A DNA stretch of 64,000 bases, from positions 7,484,727 through 7,548,726 of the forward strand of contig NC_051123.1 of NCBI RefSeq assembly GCF_014839805.1, read 5' to 3'. Made by a program: the position numbers and the translations under genes. Positions within the stretch are counted from its first letter, which is position 1, and each line of letters opens with the position of its first letter. Positions 47,793-58,950 of this stretch are shown in pieces. The DNA is from Manduca sexta (Eukaryota > Arthropoda > Insecta > Lepidoptera > Sphingidae). Below the pieces are notes generated by a model that was not told the origin of the DNA, searched no databases, and saw nothing but the letters and a program-made list of their open reading frames with translations.

Positions 47793-48407
47793 ATTACTGC
47801 TACGCTCCTATCGGTCATAGCGTGATGATATATAGCCTATAGCACTCCAGGAACAAAGGTCTATCCAACACAAAAATATTTTTTCAGTTCAAACCGGTTG
47901 TTCCTGAGATTAGCCATTACTGCTCCGCTCCTATTAGTCATAGCGTGATGATATATAGCCTATAGCACTCCATGACCAAAGGGCTATTTAACACAAAAAG
48001 AATTTTTCAATTTGAACCGGTAGTTCCTGAGATTAGCTATTACTGCTCCGCTCCCATTGGGTATAGCGTGATGATATATAGCCTATAGCACTCCACGACC
48101 AAAGGGCTATCCAACACAAAAAGAATTTTTCAATTTGAACCGGTAGTTCCTGAGATTAGCTATTACTGCTCCGCTCCCATTGGGTATAGCGTGATGATAT
48201 ATAGCCTATAGCACTCCACGACCAAAGGGCTATCCAACACAAAAAGAATTTTTCAATTTGAACCGGTAGTTCCTGAGATTAGCTATTACTGCTCCGCTCC
48301 CATTGGGTATAGCGTGATGATATATAGCCTATAGCACTCCACGAACATAGGGCTATCCAACGCAAAAAGAATTTTTCAGTTTGGACCGGTAGTTCCTGAG
48401 ATTAGCG
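47793..48407 (-). repeat. five tandem 123-bp units
   Basis: Unit starts (attactgct-cgctcc) at 47793, 47916, 48039, 48162 and 48285, all exactly 123 bp apart. The middle units are nearly identical and the outer ones more diverged, as expected from recent unequal exchange or slippage. It is not a CRISPR array: there are no spacers. Confidence 0.95.
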
Positions 48408-48412
48408 CGTTC

Positions 48413-48456
48413 AAACAAACAAACAAACAAACAAACAAACAAACAAACAAACAAAC
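48413..48456. repeat. (CAAA)n microsatellite
   Basis: About 11 CAAA units inside the Helitron-like element. Confidence 0.95.
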
Positions 48457-48482
48457 TCTTCAGCTTTATATAATAGTATAGA

Positions 48483-48734
48483 TTTGTGAAGGAAATTATA
48501 AAGTTATTATCCAGGAAGATAGTTAACTTATTGTGTACTGCTTTTAATATTTCAAAGATTTCACAATATATTCAAGATTTTTTGCATTTACTACCTAAGT
48601 AAATATATCTATGAAGTATGAACTGTCAGCTATAAAAGTAGATAAACAATCACGAAACTTTAAAGCGCTTGTACATAACTAACTTTAAATGATTTTTTCT
48701 TTAACCAAAATAAAGTAAACCGTTTGAAGTTATT
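48483..48734. other. AT-rich spacer, no gene
   Basis: No feature recognised. Confidence 0.4.
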
Positions 48735-49410
48735 ATTTTTTTTTTTTTTTTAATCTTTATTTAAGGAGTTTGGTCGTTATTTCACGACTATGTCGCTCCG
48801 TACGTCCACTTTTATCCATGCCTACTATTTTTTTATAAAATCAAAATATTTTTAATAAGCCTTTAGCCTCTTCCGATACTGGAATGGTCAAAAGCTATTT
48901 ATGCTGCCCACATTAAAGCTCAAAGTATGAGGCCCACTCCGCACACTCCGACAAAACATGAATTAAGTCATCTCTTACTCCACAGTCAGAGCAGTTTGGG
49001 GAGTTTGACGCCTGCATAAGATGCTTAAACATATTTGTCGGAATATGCCCAGAGCGGAGCCTCATTACTGCCACTAGCTCTTGTCTGCTCAAAGCACAAT
49101 TAGTAATCCTTGGAGATTGTAACGGCTCAGGTTGAATCGTGCGGTACCATATGCCTTTTCTTGGGAGCGTTTATCAAAAACTCATTCCACAGTTGGATAC
49201 AGTGACGCTTTACTTGTGTTAACATTTCCGTGTAATGTGGTGCAGGATTTAAAATATACCCTCCGTCGTCGCTTCTTTAGCTAATAAATCTGCTGTGTCA
49301 TTACCACAAAGACGAATATGAGCAGGAACCCATTGTAGCTTAATCGTCTTAGGTCTCAACGAAATAATTTGGTTTAAAATCTTATAGGCTAAAGAAGCGC
49401 CACGAATAAT
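48735..49410 (-). pseudogene. LINE remnant with RNase H and zinc-knuckle coding
   Basis: Minus strand. A frame near 49370-49280 gives IKLQWVPAH..LCGNDTADLLAKEA, the RNase H C-terminal motif. Further downstream GHIPTNMF and CSDCGVRDDLIHVLSEC give the Cys/His knuckle found at the C-terminus of I/R1/Jockey-type LINE proteins. A frameshift (about 49265) and a stop (about 49138) break it. The end is a poly(A) tail, read as a T run at 48735-48751. It is 5'-truncated at about 49410. Confidence 0.8.
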
Positions 49411-49921
49411 TAAGTTAATATTTAATAATTAATATTGAAGTTTATTTCAGTGAAGAACAAAATATTTTTGATTCGGACACAATAGCTTACTACGTTACTG
49501 TTTGATCAATTTAACATCAATTATTAAATAAAAAATCCAACAAACTAACAGAAATTCCTTAAAATACCATGACATCTGAAATCGAGCACTTAGTATAAAG
49601 TTGACTCAACAATTTTTCTTGTCGCCTAGTAGCCAAACTAGCAAGTCTGGTTAATAGTGATTATCATCCACCGCCCAGCGATTTAAGCAATGCCAGGTAC
49701 CCCCAAACCGTAGCCTATACGTCTCAACAAAATGATACCCTACAAACAACTTACACCCATCTTCACTATCAATTATTAAACATCTTACAAGCGTAACGTT
49801 CACGTAATACTTGGTCAAGAACTGCGAGTTAATCGTTAAAAAAGCGGCAATGCGTTACATTTAACGCTATAACTAGATGTAGATTACACACACGTTATAT
49901 AAATGCGTGTAATTCTAATTC
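49411..49921. other. no gene recognised
   Basis: AT-rich spacer. Confidence 0.4.
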
Positions 49922-50525
49922 CAAGCGGCGATAGTCTAGTTGGGAGTGGAAAGCTTCCTTCTTCTTTTTCCCTGCCAGCCCGAGCTGGCTTCTTTGTTTA
50001 CTAAGTATATTTTTCATTTGTTTTATTTTCAATATAAATTGTCTTTGTTTATATAAGCTAATTTAATTAAGTAATAATTAAATATTCTCATGTACCTTGA
50101 CTTATCATAAGTGCAACTATGTTCGCCTACGTGATGAATAAAGCATTTTATTTTTATTTTTTTTAAAAAAAAAGGACCGATGGGACGAAGATCACTAGGT
50201 TCAAAACCCAAGAGCGCGCACCTCTGACTTTTCAAAAGTTTTGTGTCATTGTGGACTATCTCTTGCTTTAAGGGTGATGGAAAACACGTTAGAAACTGAC
50301 TTTTCAAAAGTTATGTGTGCTTACTGTGAATTAACGCTTGCGTTAACGGTGAAGGAAAACATCGAGAGGAAATCTGCATACCTGAGTTCTCCGAAAGAAT
50401 TTCAAAGATGTGCAATCTGCCACACCGCATTAGGCCAGCGTGATGACTACGGCTTAGAACTCTCTCAGTAAAGACGGCCACGCACAGCAGTCAGACAGTA
50501 TATAATACAAGACTGATATTATTGT
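49922..50525 (+). repeat. SINE-A interrupted by a retroposed A-tailed piece
   Basis: The A-box head (49922-49952) is separated from the rest (from about 50173, 'aggaccgatgggacgaag') by about 220 bp ending AATAAAGCATTTT and an A run. This is the look of a 5'-truncated LINE or transcript 3' end. The SINE body downstream also has a partial internal duplication ('ctgacttttcaaaagtt' at about 50225 and 50298). Confidence 0.7.
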
Positions 50526-51209
50526 ATATAATTCTAACTAGTTGGTTTTTGAGGGGTCTCATTAGAGCAGAAAGCGATTAAGCGATTTGCTCAATCGGTG
50601 GCAAATTTATTGATCAAGTTATCATGAATATACTGGTACTATTATCAGGAAGTAACAAATACCTACTTATTTGTAAAGAAATATCTGGTCACATTTAATT
50701 TTCCCTATTATATAATCAGAAAAAATTACATATATTTAAATAAAATATTTATTTGAGTAATAAGAAGACATTCTTCGCACCCTAAATTTGCTTCACAATG
50801 TACATAGAATCGCGAAATTTAAAAAAAAAATCATGAGTCTGGTAACGTCATTAATAAAACAAAACAACGGCAAAGTTTACGTTTACTTTCTATACGATAG
50901 CATTAACAGTCCAATCGAACAAGACTTATCGTTCTAATCAATAAACTAAGTTATTATGAAGGCAGATACGAATCCCATTTGTTGGCTTCAAAAGTAAATA
51001 CCCACTAGACATTTCATTTAGTTCGTCTCTATTTCACCAGTAACCACTGATTCACATAGAGCAATAACTCTCAGTAACAGCTCTACGTAATAGAGCAGAA
51101 TTTGTAAAGCTTTTATCGAATACAATGCAATTAAAATAAAAATGTGGTGGCTTAGAACAAAAATAAATTAACATCGACTGATAAAGACATATATGTGTAC
51201 GTGTTCATA
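50526..51209. other. no gene recognised
   Basis: AT-rich. Confidence 0.4.
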
Positions 51210-51291
51210 GCAATACAATTATTCGGTTCGTAGTTGCTAAGATAAGCGTTCCAACAAACAAATTCTTCAATTTATATATTAGTATAGATAA
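51210..51291 (-). mobile_element. Helitron-like 5' end fragment
   Basis: On the minus strand TCTATACTAATATATAAATT then 'gaagaatttgtttgttgg' resembles the 5' end of the 47540-48482 element; the rest is not present. Confidence 0.5.
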
Positions 51292-51352
51292 CTCAGACTG
51301 ATTCTGGTATATCAGACCGAAGTTCTTCGAAACTCGTCAATGATTTCGTATT

Positions 51353-51612
51353 TAAACAAACACATCAGCCATTTATTCTCTCGAAGAGGTATGCAGAGGC
51401 GCAACCAAGGCATCCACTTTACGCCGTGTGTGCCTTCCCATAATGTACTAGGAGGCGAAAGCCTATCGCCACATGGGGCACAAATTCCAGACTCTAGGCT
51501 GATACTGCATGAAAAAATTAATTAAATATAATGTTTGCACGACCCGGGATTCGAGCCAAGGGCATCAGAACGCTGCCGTACTGCGTATGCAAGACAACTA
51601 CGCCACCAAGGC
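51353..51612 (-). repeat. SINE-B copy
   Basis: 'Tctcgaagaggtatgcagag', 'gggcacaaattccagactc', box-B complement 'gggattcgagccaagg' and head end 'cgccaccaagg'. Confidence 0.8.
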
Positions 51613-51844
51613 AGTCACACATATCTATCATTTAGCCCCACATATCCAAATAGAAAGCTAAAGCTGCCTTACGTTATAAGGAAATGCTTGTAACAGGAAC
51701 AATTGCCGAGTAGCATGTATTGCCCGCTTCTCTAAGTGCAGCATCCGACAGCAATCTATGTCCTATGTGAATTATTTGCCTCGATAATTGCTGACCCGAC
51801 TTTCATTTACTCACGGTTAGATATACTCATATATCTCAGTATAA

Positions 51845-51985
51845 TAGTACCAACTCTGTATTAAATATTACCCACAGCTGAGCACGGACCTCCTCTTCTA
51901 CTGAGAAAGATTAGACCTTAGTCCACCGTCATTACCTAGTAGGGTTTGGCATACTTCACATAACATCGAAATTCTTTATGGAAAT
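51845..51985 (-). repeat. SINE-A fragment
   Basis: 'Gagcacggacctcctcttct', 'actgagaaagattagacctt' and 'agtccaccgtc' are the reverse of the SINE-A 3' half. Confidence 0.75.
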
Positions 51986-52149
51986 TTATCGTAATTCACT
52001 TTTGATATTTTATTACACAAATTAAATTTAAGATGGAATCCAATCTAGTACAAGGTTATCAGAAAGACAGCGAGTTGTCAAAACTAAACCAAATTCGTTT
52101 AGTAACATGCGTTAAAAATGTGATACGTCGATACACGCATCTATATACG

Positions 52150-52225
52150 TCTTTGGGGTTATGATGACTATGATAATGGTGATGATAATGATAATTTTGA
52201 TGGTGATGATTGTGATAATGACCAA
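52150..52225. repeat. GATGAT/GATAAT-rich microsatellite
   Basis: Imperfect GATGAT and GATAAT units; may be a relic of an RTE-type 3' tail. Confidence 0.6.
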
Positions 52226-53058
52226 TGATTATAAGTTACATGCAGTGTTATTCATAATTTTGATCTTATAAACGATATTACGGGCTAGGACGCTGTCACT
52301 GACTTCGTTGCCTTACAAACTAAAACTGACCTTTTCAGTGATGAATAAAGTACGTATGCGTTACCTGAAAAATAAAAAAAAATGTTTATAATATGAATTA
52401 TCAAAAAATGGGAAGGGGTTTACGTAATAAATAATCAAACAGGATATAATATAATAGTAAATATTCTGCATCCATGTATGCTGTAATAAAAAAAAAAGTC
52501 TTTGTCATTAATTCTCAAAATAACGTGGGATATCCGGTGACCAAATATATACGATATAATACGATTATTTACTTATTACATAAAACATCTACTATAGAGA
52601 GGCATAATGAATACTATCGAAGCTCTATAAATTCGGAAAAATATGATGTATCCAAGTTTTGAAGAGTACCTTTAACAGTGTTTTCGACCACTTTTCTCAA
52701 GATCCAAGGCGATATAGAGCTATAATCGTTTTAATAAAATATGCGCCTTTCATTAATTTTGTTTCTTTGTTGGCTTCAGGTTTGTGCGAAGCCATTTTTA
52801 CACTGTCTGTTGAAAAGGCATTAGATAACTTGGAATCATTTCCATTCTATTCTCTATCTATAGATATTTTCATTATGTATTCCTTTGTTTTGGCAATGTG
52901 ATTTATCGCTAGGCTATGTCAATCCCATACATTTTTTTTGTTTTATAATTAGCGTTAACGATTGTAGAAATGCTTTCATCTAAACTCCTACCCCATGATA
53001 TATAATGACCCTATATGATATATAATGTCTATGGACATATCTAAGCTCTATCTTTGCT
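52226..53058. other. no gene recognised
   Basis: AT-rich; frames of 62 and 80 codons (52474-52901) have no domain. Confidence 0.45.
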
Positions 53059-53207
53059 GTGATAACAAGTATTTTTCTCAGTGCTGACGGCATGGCAGCC
53101 TTCGCAGTACGTAGACATAGAGCCGTTGTGATTGGCTAATATGGAGATACAACTTGAATCTAGTCGGCTGTCAGATAAACAAAGCTGAGAAACAGACTTG
53201 TTATCAC
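53059..53207. mobile_element. inverted-repeat element (MITE candidate)
   Basis: 53059-53081 and 53185-53207 are reverse complements at 21 of 23 positions (gtgataacaagt...tttctcag). The 103-bp interior is unrelated. Confidence 0.65.
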
Positions 53208-53499
53208 AATAATGCTCCGTCCTTAGTTAAATAACGTCTATGAATAATGGGTTGGTCTTTCGACAGATCCTTCTACTCACTTTCCGGAACCACAAACCAA
53301 CAAACCATTACCCGAACCATTACCCGAACTATTACCAATAGCCTCACAAAATCTCATACAACATTTAACGTAATCCGGATTCAAATAAACGAGGACACAA
53401 CTACTTATGATAATCAACTCAATCGTTCATGTAATACGTGCATATTTAACTCAAATGAGAATTTATCTTCAGATCAATGCCAAGTCATCATTACAATTA

Positions 53500-54807
53500 T
53501 ACTTAGTCTGGCCATAAATACTGTTACACTTAATTATAAAAAAATATTACATTTGAATTTCGAATCTGTCATTTTTATACGATTGTTCATTGTGTTTTCT
53601 CATTTTGGCGCCAATACATTGTAAAATATTTTGCGATATTAAAATGGTGTGGGGTGATAAAGAGAACCGAATCGCTGTGATAGCATTACACAAAGTAGGT
53701 ATGGAGCCAAATGCAATTTTTAAAACTCTCCATACACTTGGTATTAGTAAAATGTTTGTGTACCGGGCTATTAATAGGTACAATGAGACCTCCTCTGTTT
53801 GTGACAGAACAAGATCTGGCCGTCCACGTAGTGTTCGTACGAAAAAGGTGGTCAAAGCAGTAAGGGAAAGAATTCGAAGAAATCCTGTCCGAAAGCAAAA
53901 GATTTTATCTCGGGAAATGAAGATAGCACCTAGAACCATGTCGCGTATTTTAAAAGATGACTTAGGACTTGCAGCCTATAAGAGACGCACTGGCCATTTC
54001 TTAACTGATAATTTAAAGAAGAATAGGGTGGTAAAATCGAAACAACTACTGAAGCGGTACGCAAAGGGAGGTCACAGAAAAATTTTGTTTACGGATGAGA
54101 AATTTTTTACAATTGAGCAACATTTTAACAAACAAAATGACCGTATTTATGCTCAAAGCTCTAAGGAAGCTTCCCAATTAGTCGACAGAGTGCAACGTGG
54201 ACATTATCCGACTTCAGTGATGGTTTGGTGGGGTGTTAGCTATGAAGGAGTGACTGAGCCATATTTTTGTGAAAAGGTATCAAAACATCGGCACAAGTGT
54301 ATCAAGATACCATTCTTGAGAAGGTAGTTAAGCCCCTTAACATCACCATGTTCAATAACCAAGTATGGTCCTTCCAGCAAGACTCGGCGCCGGGTCATAA
54401 AGCTCGGTCCACGCAGTCTTGGTTGGAATCGAACGTTTCGGACTTCATCAGAGCTGAAGACTGGCCGTCGTCTAGTCCCGATCTTAATCCGCTGGATTAT
54501 GATTTGTGGTCAGTTTTAGAGAGTACAGCTTGCTCTAAACGCCATGATAATTTGAGTCCCTAAAACAATCTATACGATTGGCAGTGAAGAATTTTCCCAT
54601 GGAAAGAGTGCGTGCTTCTATTGATAACTGGCCTCATCGTTTAAAGGACTGTATTGCAGCCAATGGAGACCACTTCGAATAAGCTTTTATATTTTTAATT
54701 GTTTTATATTTATGTATTAAACTGACACACTGTAAAAGTAATAAATGTTATTTGCAGTTAACAATTTTCTTTTTTCTTTATTACAATATTTATGGCAAGA
54801 CTAGGTA
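53500..54807 (+). mobile_element. maT-type mariner (Tc1/mariner superfamily)
   Basis: The terminal inverted repeats of about 28 bp are imperfect: the left end begins TACTTAGTCTGGCCATAAAT and the right end complement begins TACCTAGTCTTGCCATAAAT. Both ends abut TA dinucleotides (53498-53499, 54808-54809), the Tc1/mariner target duplication. The element is about 1.3 kb with one transposase gene. Confidence 0.9.
53644..54682 (+). pseudogene. mariner (maT) transposase, two frameshifts
   Basis: Cut-and-paste transposase, about 346 residues if the frame were whole. From ATG 53644 the first frame has the N-terminal helix-turn-helix region (VYRAINRYN, SGRPRSVRTKK) and the first catalytic Asp in ILFTDEKFF. 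A one-base loss near 54275 shifts the reading frame; the second Asp (FQQDSAPGHKA) and third Asp (SSSPDLNPLDYDLW) lie in another frame. There are 37 residues between these two Asp, the DD37D spacing of the maT family. A second one-base loss near 54552 causes an early stop; the remaining end (NFPMERVRASIDNW ... NGDHFE) closes at TAA 54680. Otherwise well preserved, close to Bombyx-type maT transposases as I remember them. It cannot make an active enzyme as it stands. Confidence 0.92.
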
Positions 54808-54809
54808 TA

Positions 54810-55480
54810 ATAATTTGTTGAACGTATTAAAATTGTACAAAGAATCAAAATGTACGCTCGCTGGAACCGACATTAATCTCAATTAAATAATGATTTAATA
54901 TATTTCTTTGTTTAAACAACGTTATGTAATTCAGTAATAAAAAGTTTTTAAATATATTACGCTGCGTGCATACCTCGTAACATCGCGCCGAACGCTAGCC
55001 CGAGCATGAGCAGCAACGCCTACGTGTCCCGGTATTTAATTGTGGTGTTGTGTTACGTGCACTATTCTTGGCGTAATTGTCAAAATATTTACGCTTTTAG
55101 GGCAAAGCAATATCGAATTTATGTTCTTTATGTAAAAAAAAATATATATTGGATTGGTCAAATACCGCAAATACTGGCTCAAATACGCCAAGTTTGGTGC
55201 CACCGTTACTCTAGATTCTAGAAGAAACAGCGAGTCATTGCAAAGTCAATTTCATTTAGTTTTAACGAGTGTCTGCCTGTCCGATAACAATCCCCTAGGA
55301 AATCCAGAACCTAGTAATTCGAGTTAGATAAAATACATACACTGAGCAGACAAGATTTTACAATCTAATAAATTCTAATAAACTATATAATAGCTATATA
55401 AAATAGCTAAACAATACACATAACAAATACACGTGCACGCGCCGGATGATTACATAAATGTTGGACAATATTATGAATAT
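54810..55480. other. no gene recognised
   Basis: AT-rich; the 71-codon frame at 55006-55221 is uninformative. Confidence 0.4.
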
Positions 55481-55483
55481 TTT

Positions 55484-55504
55484 AAGACTAGACTAGACTA
55501 GACT
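55484..55504. repeat. (GACTA)n short tandem repeat
   Basis: Four GACTA units in a row. Confidence 0.85.
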
Positions 55505-55621
55505 CTTTTTGAAATGCCGCATTAATGATTGGAGATTTATACTCCTTGCAATTAATTATATAAAGCACACTAGATCTATAAAATAAAACGCTTGGCTACA
55601 ATTTTTATACATATAACAATA

Positions 55622-55910
55622 ATATCAGCCCTGTATCATATACTGTCCACTGTTGGGCACCGGCCTCCTCTATTACTGAGTCGTCTAGTACAGATTGGTA
55701 GACTTCGCACACCCTCAAAATTCCTATAGTTTCGCAGGTATGTAGGTTTCCTGGCGATGTTTTCTTTCCGTTAAAGCGAACAATAATTCACAAAAAATAC
55801 ACACATATAATTTTAGAAAAGTCAGAGATGTGTGCTCTTGGTTTTTGAACGTACGGACGGAACATTCGTCTCGGCAGTCCGTTCCACACCCAACTAGGCT
55901 ATCGCCGCTT
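55622..55910 (-). repeat. SINE-A, full length
   Basis: Reverse copy, tail complement at 55620-55630 ('aatatcagccctgtatc') to the head 'cccaactaggctatcgccg' at 55888-55908. Confidence 0.85.
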
Positions 55911-56532
55911 AAACATTTTTTTATATTTCACATGAATAAATCTATGTGCATGTTATTAAGGTTCAAAATTATTGACACTCATTACCTATTTATATATAAA
56001 CGATGCATCGCAATAAATTAAAAGATTTAACATTGCGTAAGATTACGCATCATCGGATTCGCGAATGACCTAACCGCACGTATTACCTTTGCAATAAAGG
56101 GTAATGATTTATCAGTTTTGCACGCTGCCGGTTCCGATGTCAGCCATCAATATCATTTTAAAGCTAAATTTACACTAGCGAGTTTTTACAGCAATATATT
56201 GCGCAAGAACTTCAAGTTGCAATACCTAGGAGCAATATTTCAATTATTCTATACACATGCGACTTCCTGCGAGTACTGCAAGTTTCTTAATTGCAAAGGT
56301 CAGCTTGTATGATTGCTTATACGGTAAAATCGCTTGCGGAAGTCAACTGCTGCAAGTCTTTTTACTAATCTAAACCTTAAACTTTTAATTATTAACTACA
56401 GGTTGCTCAGTGCTTAGTCCGGGTCGAAGACTTTTCTTGGATTAAAAGTGTGCATTGTCCATACCTAATATTAAGGTCTTCGCTCGAGCTAACGCACTTG
56501 AACATTTCCCTATATTTACGGCGCAAAAGTAT
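55911..56532. other. no gene recognised
   Basis: AT-rich spacer. Confidence 0.4.
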
Positions 56533-56641
56533 CTGCATAATTATGTCGACTGCCGGGTGTTAATCATCTCTCGTCAGTCGACATTCTATTGGACACCATT
56601 CCACTTACCATCAGGTTGCTGTGGGTTCATTTTACCGTGCC
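56533..56641 (+). repeat. element D, 3' half
   Basis: 'Cataattatgtcgactgccg', 'tcatctctcgtcagtcgaca' and 'ccactt accatcagg' blocks. Confidence 0.7.
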
Positions 56642-57703
56642 CTAATATACATTTTCAAATGTGATTAAAAAAATATAATTAACCTGCCTGTATGTAGCTG
56701 CGGTATACAATATCAAATAAATCTTGCAAGGATCACAAATCACATAAGCTAGAAATTCAAATATAATAACAAGCTAGTGCGAAACGCATAAACAAGGATA
56801 GCTCATTAAACATTAACAATTTATAGTGTTGTCTCTCATCAAAACATAAAATTAATGATGTACTTACAACTCCAGATAAACACGCAACAAAAGAAAGAAC
56901 CAGCGCACGATGACCTCTGAATTTCTTTCACGGTTTTCAGAGAAAGTTACGACATCAAGGTCTAAGTCAAATGGATGACTACATATTGCATTTTGCATCT
57001 TGTAATCTAATTTCAATTCAAAAGTAATCTCTATATTTATAACAATAGAGACTGTGGGATTGTATAATGTTACTTAAAAATAAAAAGAAAAAAAATAGTT
57101 TTGTACAAATCATTGACATATTATACTTTGAACTTCAATTTAACAGGCATAAAGTATAATATAGTCTGTCAACGTTTCAAAGTTTCAATTTACAATTAAT
57201 TTTACACAGCATGAAGATATAGACGAATTCTCACGCAATACTATTAGGGTTGTCACTAACACATTTATTTGGTTTCTGAATTATTCTTGTTTCGAAAAAA
57301 ATCTTAGAAAATATTTACTAAATTCCAACCACGATAATAGTACATTAAAGTATATTATATACGGATTTGATCAATCTCATATTTCGCTAACACTACTCAT
57401 TTCTATAATATAACTTGAAATGCATTTAAAATACAAAATCAAACCTCACAACCCTATGCAACACTAAGATTCAAATCTATCTTTATGTACGCACTTGATC
57501 AAATCACTTCCAAGCAAATTATTTCGCTTTCTCTTCGATTCCCTGTTTGCACGGATACACGTCACCTAGGAAACGATACAAACTTCAAACATGCCGATTG
57601 TAAAACAGATACTACAAGACAGAGGGGAGAAACTTTGCTAAGGGCTAGGGCTAAGGGTTAACTATCGACTCCCACGCAGAGTGATAATGTCTTTTATATA
57701 TTA
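56642..57703. other. no gene recognised
   Basis: About 1 kb of AT-rich DNA without recognisable repeats. Confidence 0.45.
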
Positions 57704-58004
57704 CTAGCGATCCGCCCCGGCTTCGCACGGATGCAATGCTGATACTAAATACACTACAGAAAAACTGTGAACGTTGTATATAAAAACATAGTGGCCCGCT
57801 CTGGCTTCGCACGGGTATAACATGACAAAATAACAGTATTTCTCCACTATTTAATGGATGTTATTATACATATAAACCTTCCTCTTGAATCACTCTATCT
57901 ATTAAAAAGAACCGCATCAAAATCCGTTGCGTAGTTTTAAAGATTTAAGCATACAAATAGACATAGGGACAGAGAAAGCGACTTTGTTTTATACTATGTA
58001 GTGA
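57704..58004 (-). mobile_element. Helitron-like element, 301 bp
   Basis: Reverse-strand copy of the element at 17270-17568, with the same ends (TCAC-ACATAGTATAAAAC ... TCGCTAG) and only scattered differences over the whole length. Confidence 0.75.
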
Positions 58005-58019
58005 TAGTGATACATACAA

Positions 58020-58130
58020 TAATGATTTCTTACGTTTACACGAATGTTAGACATTAAAATTAAACTATTTCACGGATTTTGAACCGAGATAAAATTCGAA
58101 AAATAGTTTAAATTTAATATTATACATACC
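58020..58130. mobile_element. element E, deleted palindrome
   Basis: 'Gatttcttacgtttacacg', 'aactatttcacggatttt' then directly 'gataaaattcgaaaaatagt'; the 'cgaagactttgcagcc' centre is lost, leaving a compact inverted repeat. Confidence 0.65.
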
Positions 58131-58724
58131 GGTAAAAGAGGAAGTGATGCAAATTGAGAAATATCGGGAAATTTGTACATTTGGAGAGATGTAAAAAAAT
58201 CAAACTTGTAGCCAACGTGTCCAAAAGATATATGTAGGTACCGTTTACGCCAATTAGTTTGCAATTTCACAAAATAATCAAAACCTATTGGACACATTCT
58301 GTCAACGTAGAATCATACAATTTGGCAAGTAGCAACGACTCACAGCAAATGTAAAAGAAAAAAATAAAACCATAAATATGTATCTATATACCTTATGTAC
58401 AAGTACGTACGGAACACTCGAAGCGCGAGTCCAACTCGCACTAGTCCGATTTCGTATTTTATTACTAAGCAATCACTCCCATAGGAAGGAAACGAGCAAC
58501 ATAAACAAACAAATCATAACTCTATCTTGTAAGATTATTATTCCTTGACACTACACAACACTTGCACTTTCCATTGAACCTACTAAGTATGAAAACTAGG
58601 AAACATAGTTGACAAACTAGATAGATTATCTATTCGGATATTCTAGACAGCGGTGCGATGGATTAAAACAGTACATTGTCGTTATATAATATGCTGAGTC
58701 ATTCCAGGAGTAAATAAAACAAAT
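58131..58724. other. no gene recognised
   Basis: AT-rich. Confidence 0.4.
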
Positions 58725-58950
58725 ACATTACGCCTTTATCCCGGAAGGGGTAGGCAGAGATGCAACTAGAACTACGACTTCGCCATGTATATCTATCGCA
58801 TGATTGATAGGGGGCGCACCTCTGGGGTATATTGCCCTATATCGGACACAAATGTCAGACTCCGGAGTGGTGCTCAACAGAAAAACCTAATATCACTCTG
58901 CCCGAACCGGGATTCTACCATCGTACCACAGACGCAATACAACTTGGCTA
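58725..58950 (-). repeat. SINE-B copy
   Basis: 'Cctttatcccggaaggggta', 'tcggacacaaatgtcagactc', 'cagaaaaacctaatatcact' and degraded box B. Confidence 0.75.

Larger units (their letters stand above)
47540..48482 (-). mobile_element. Helitron-like element with internal tandem repeats, 943 bp
   Basis: On the minus strand it begins A^TCTATACTATTATATAAAG at 48482 and ends GCGGGCAAAAGCTAG^T at 47540, with a CGCGG/CCGCG hairpin just before the end. It carries a (GTTT)n microsatellite and five tandem 123-bp units. No coding. Confidence 0.8.

Noticed and set aside
47793..48407. Regularly spaced direct repeats suggesting a CRISPR-like array
   Set aside because: Repeats are contiguous 123-bp units without unique spacers and lie in a eukaryotic Helitron-like element.
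53247..53624. 125-codon frame before the mariner
   Set aside because: Contains short repeated ACCATTACCCGA words and crosses the transposon border; no domain.
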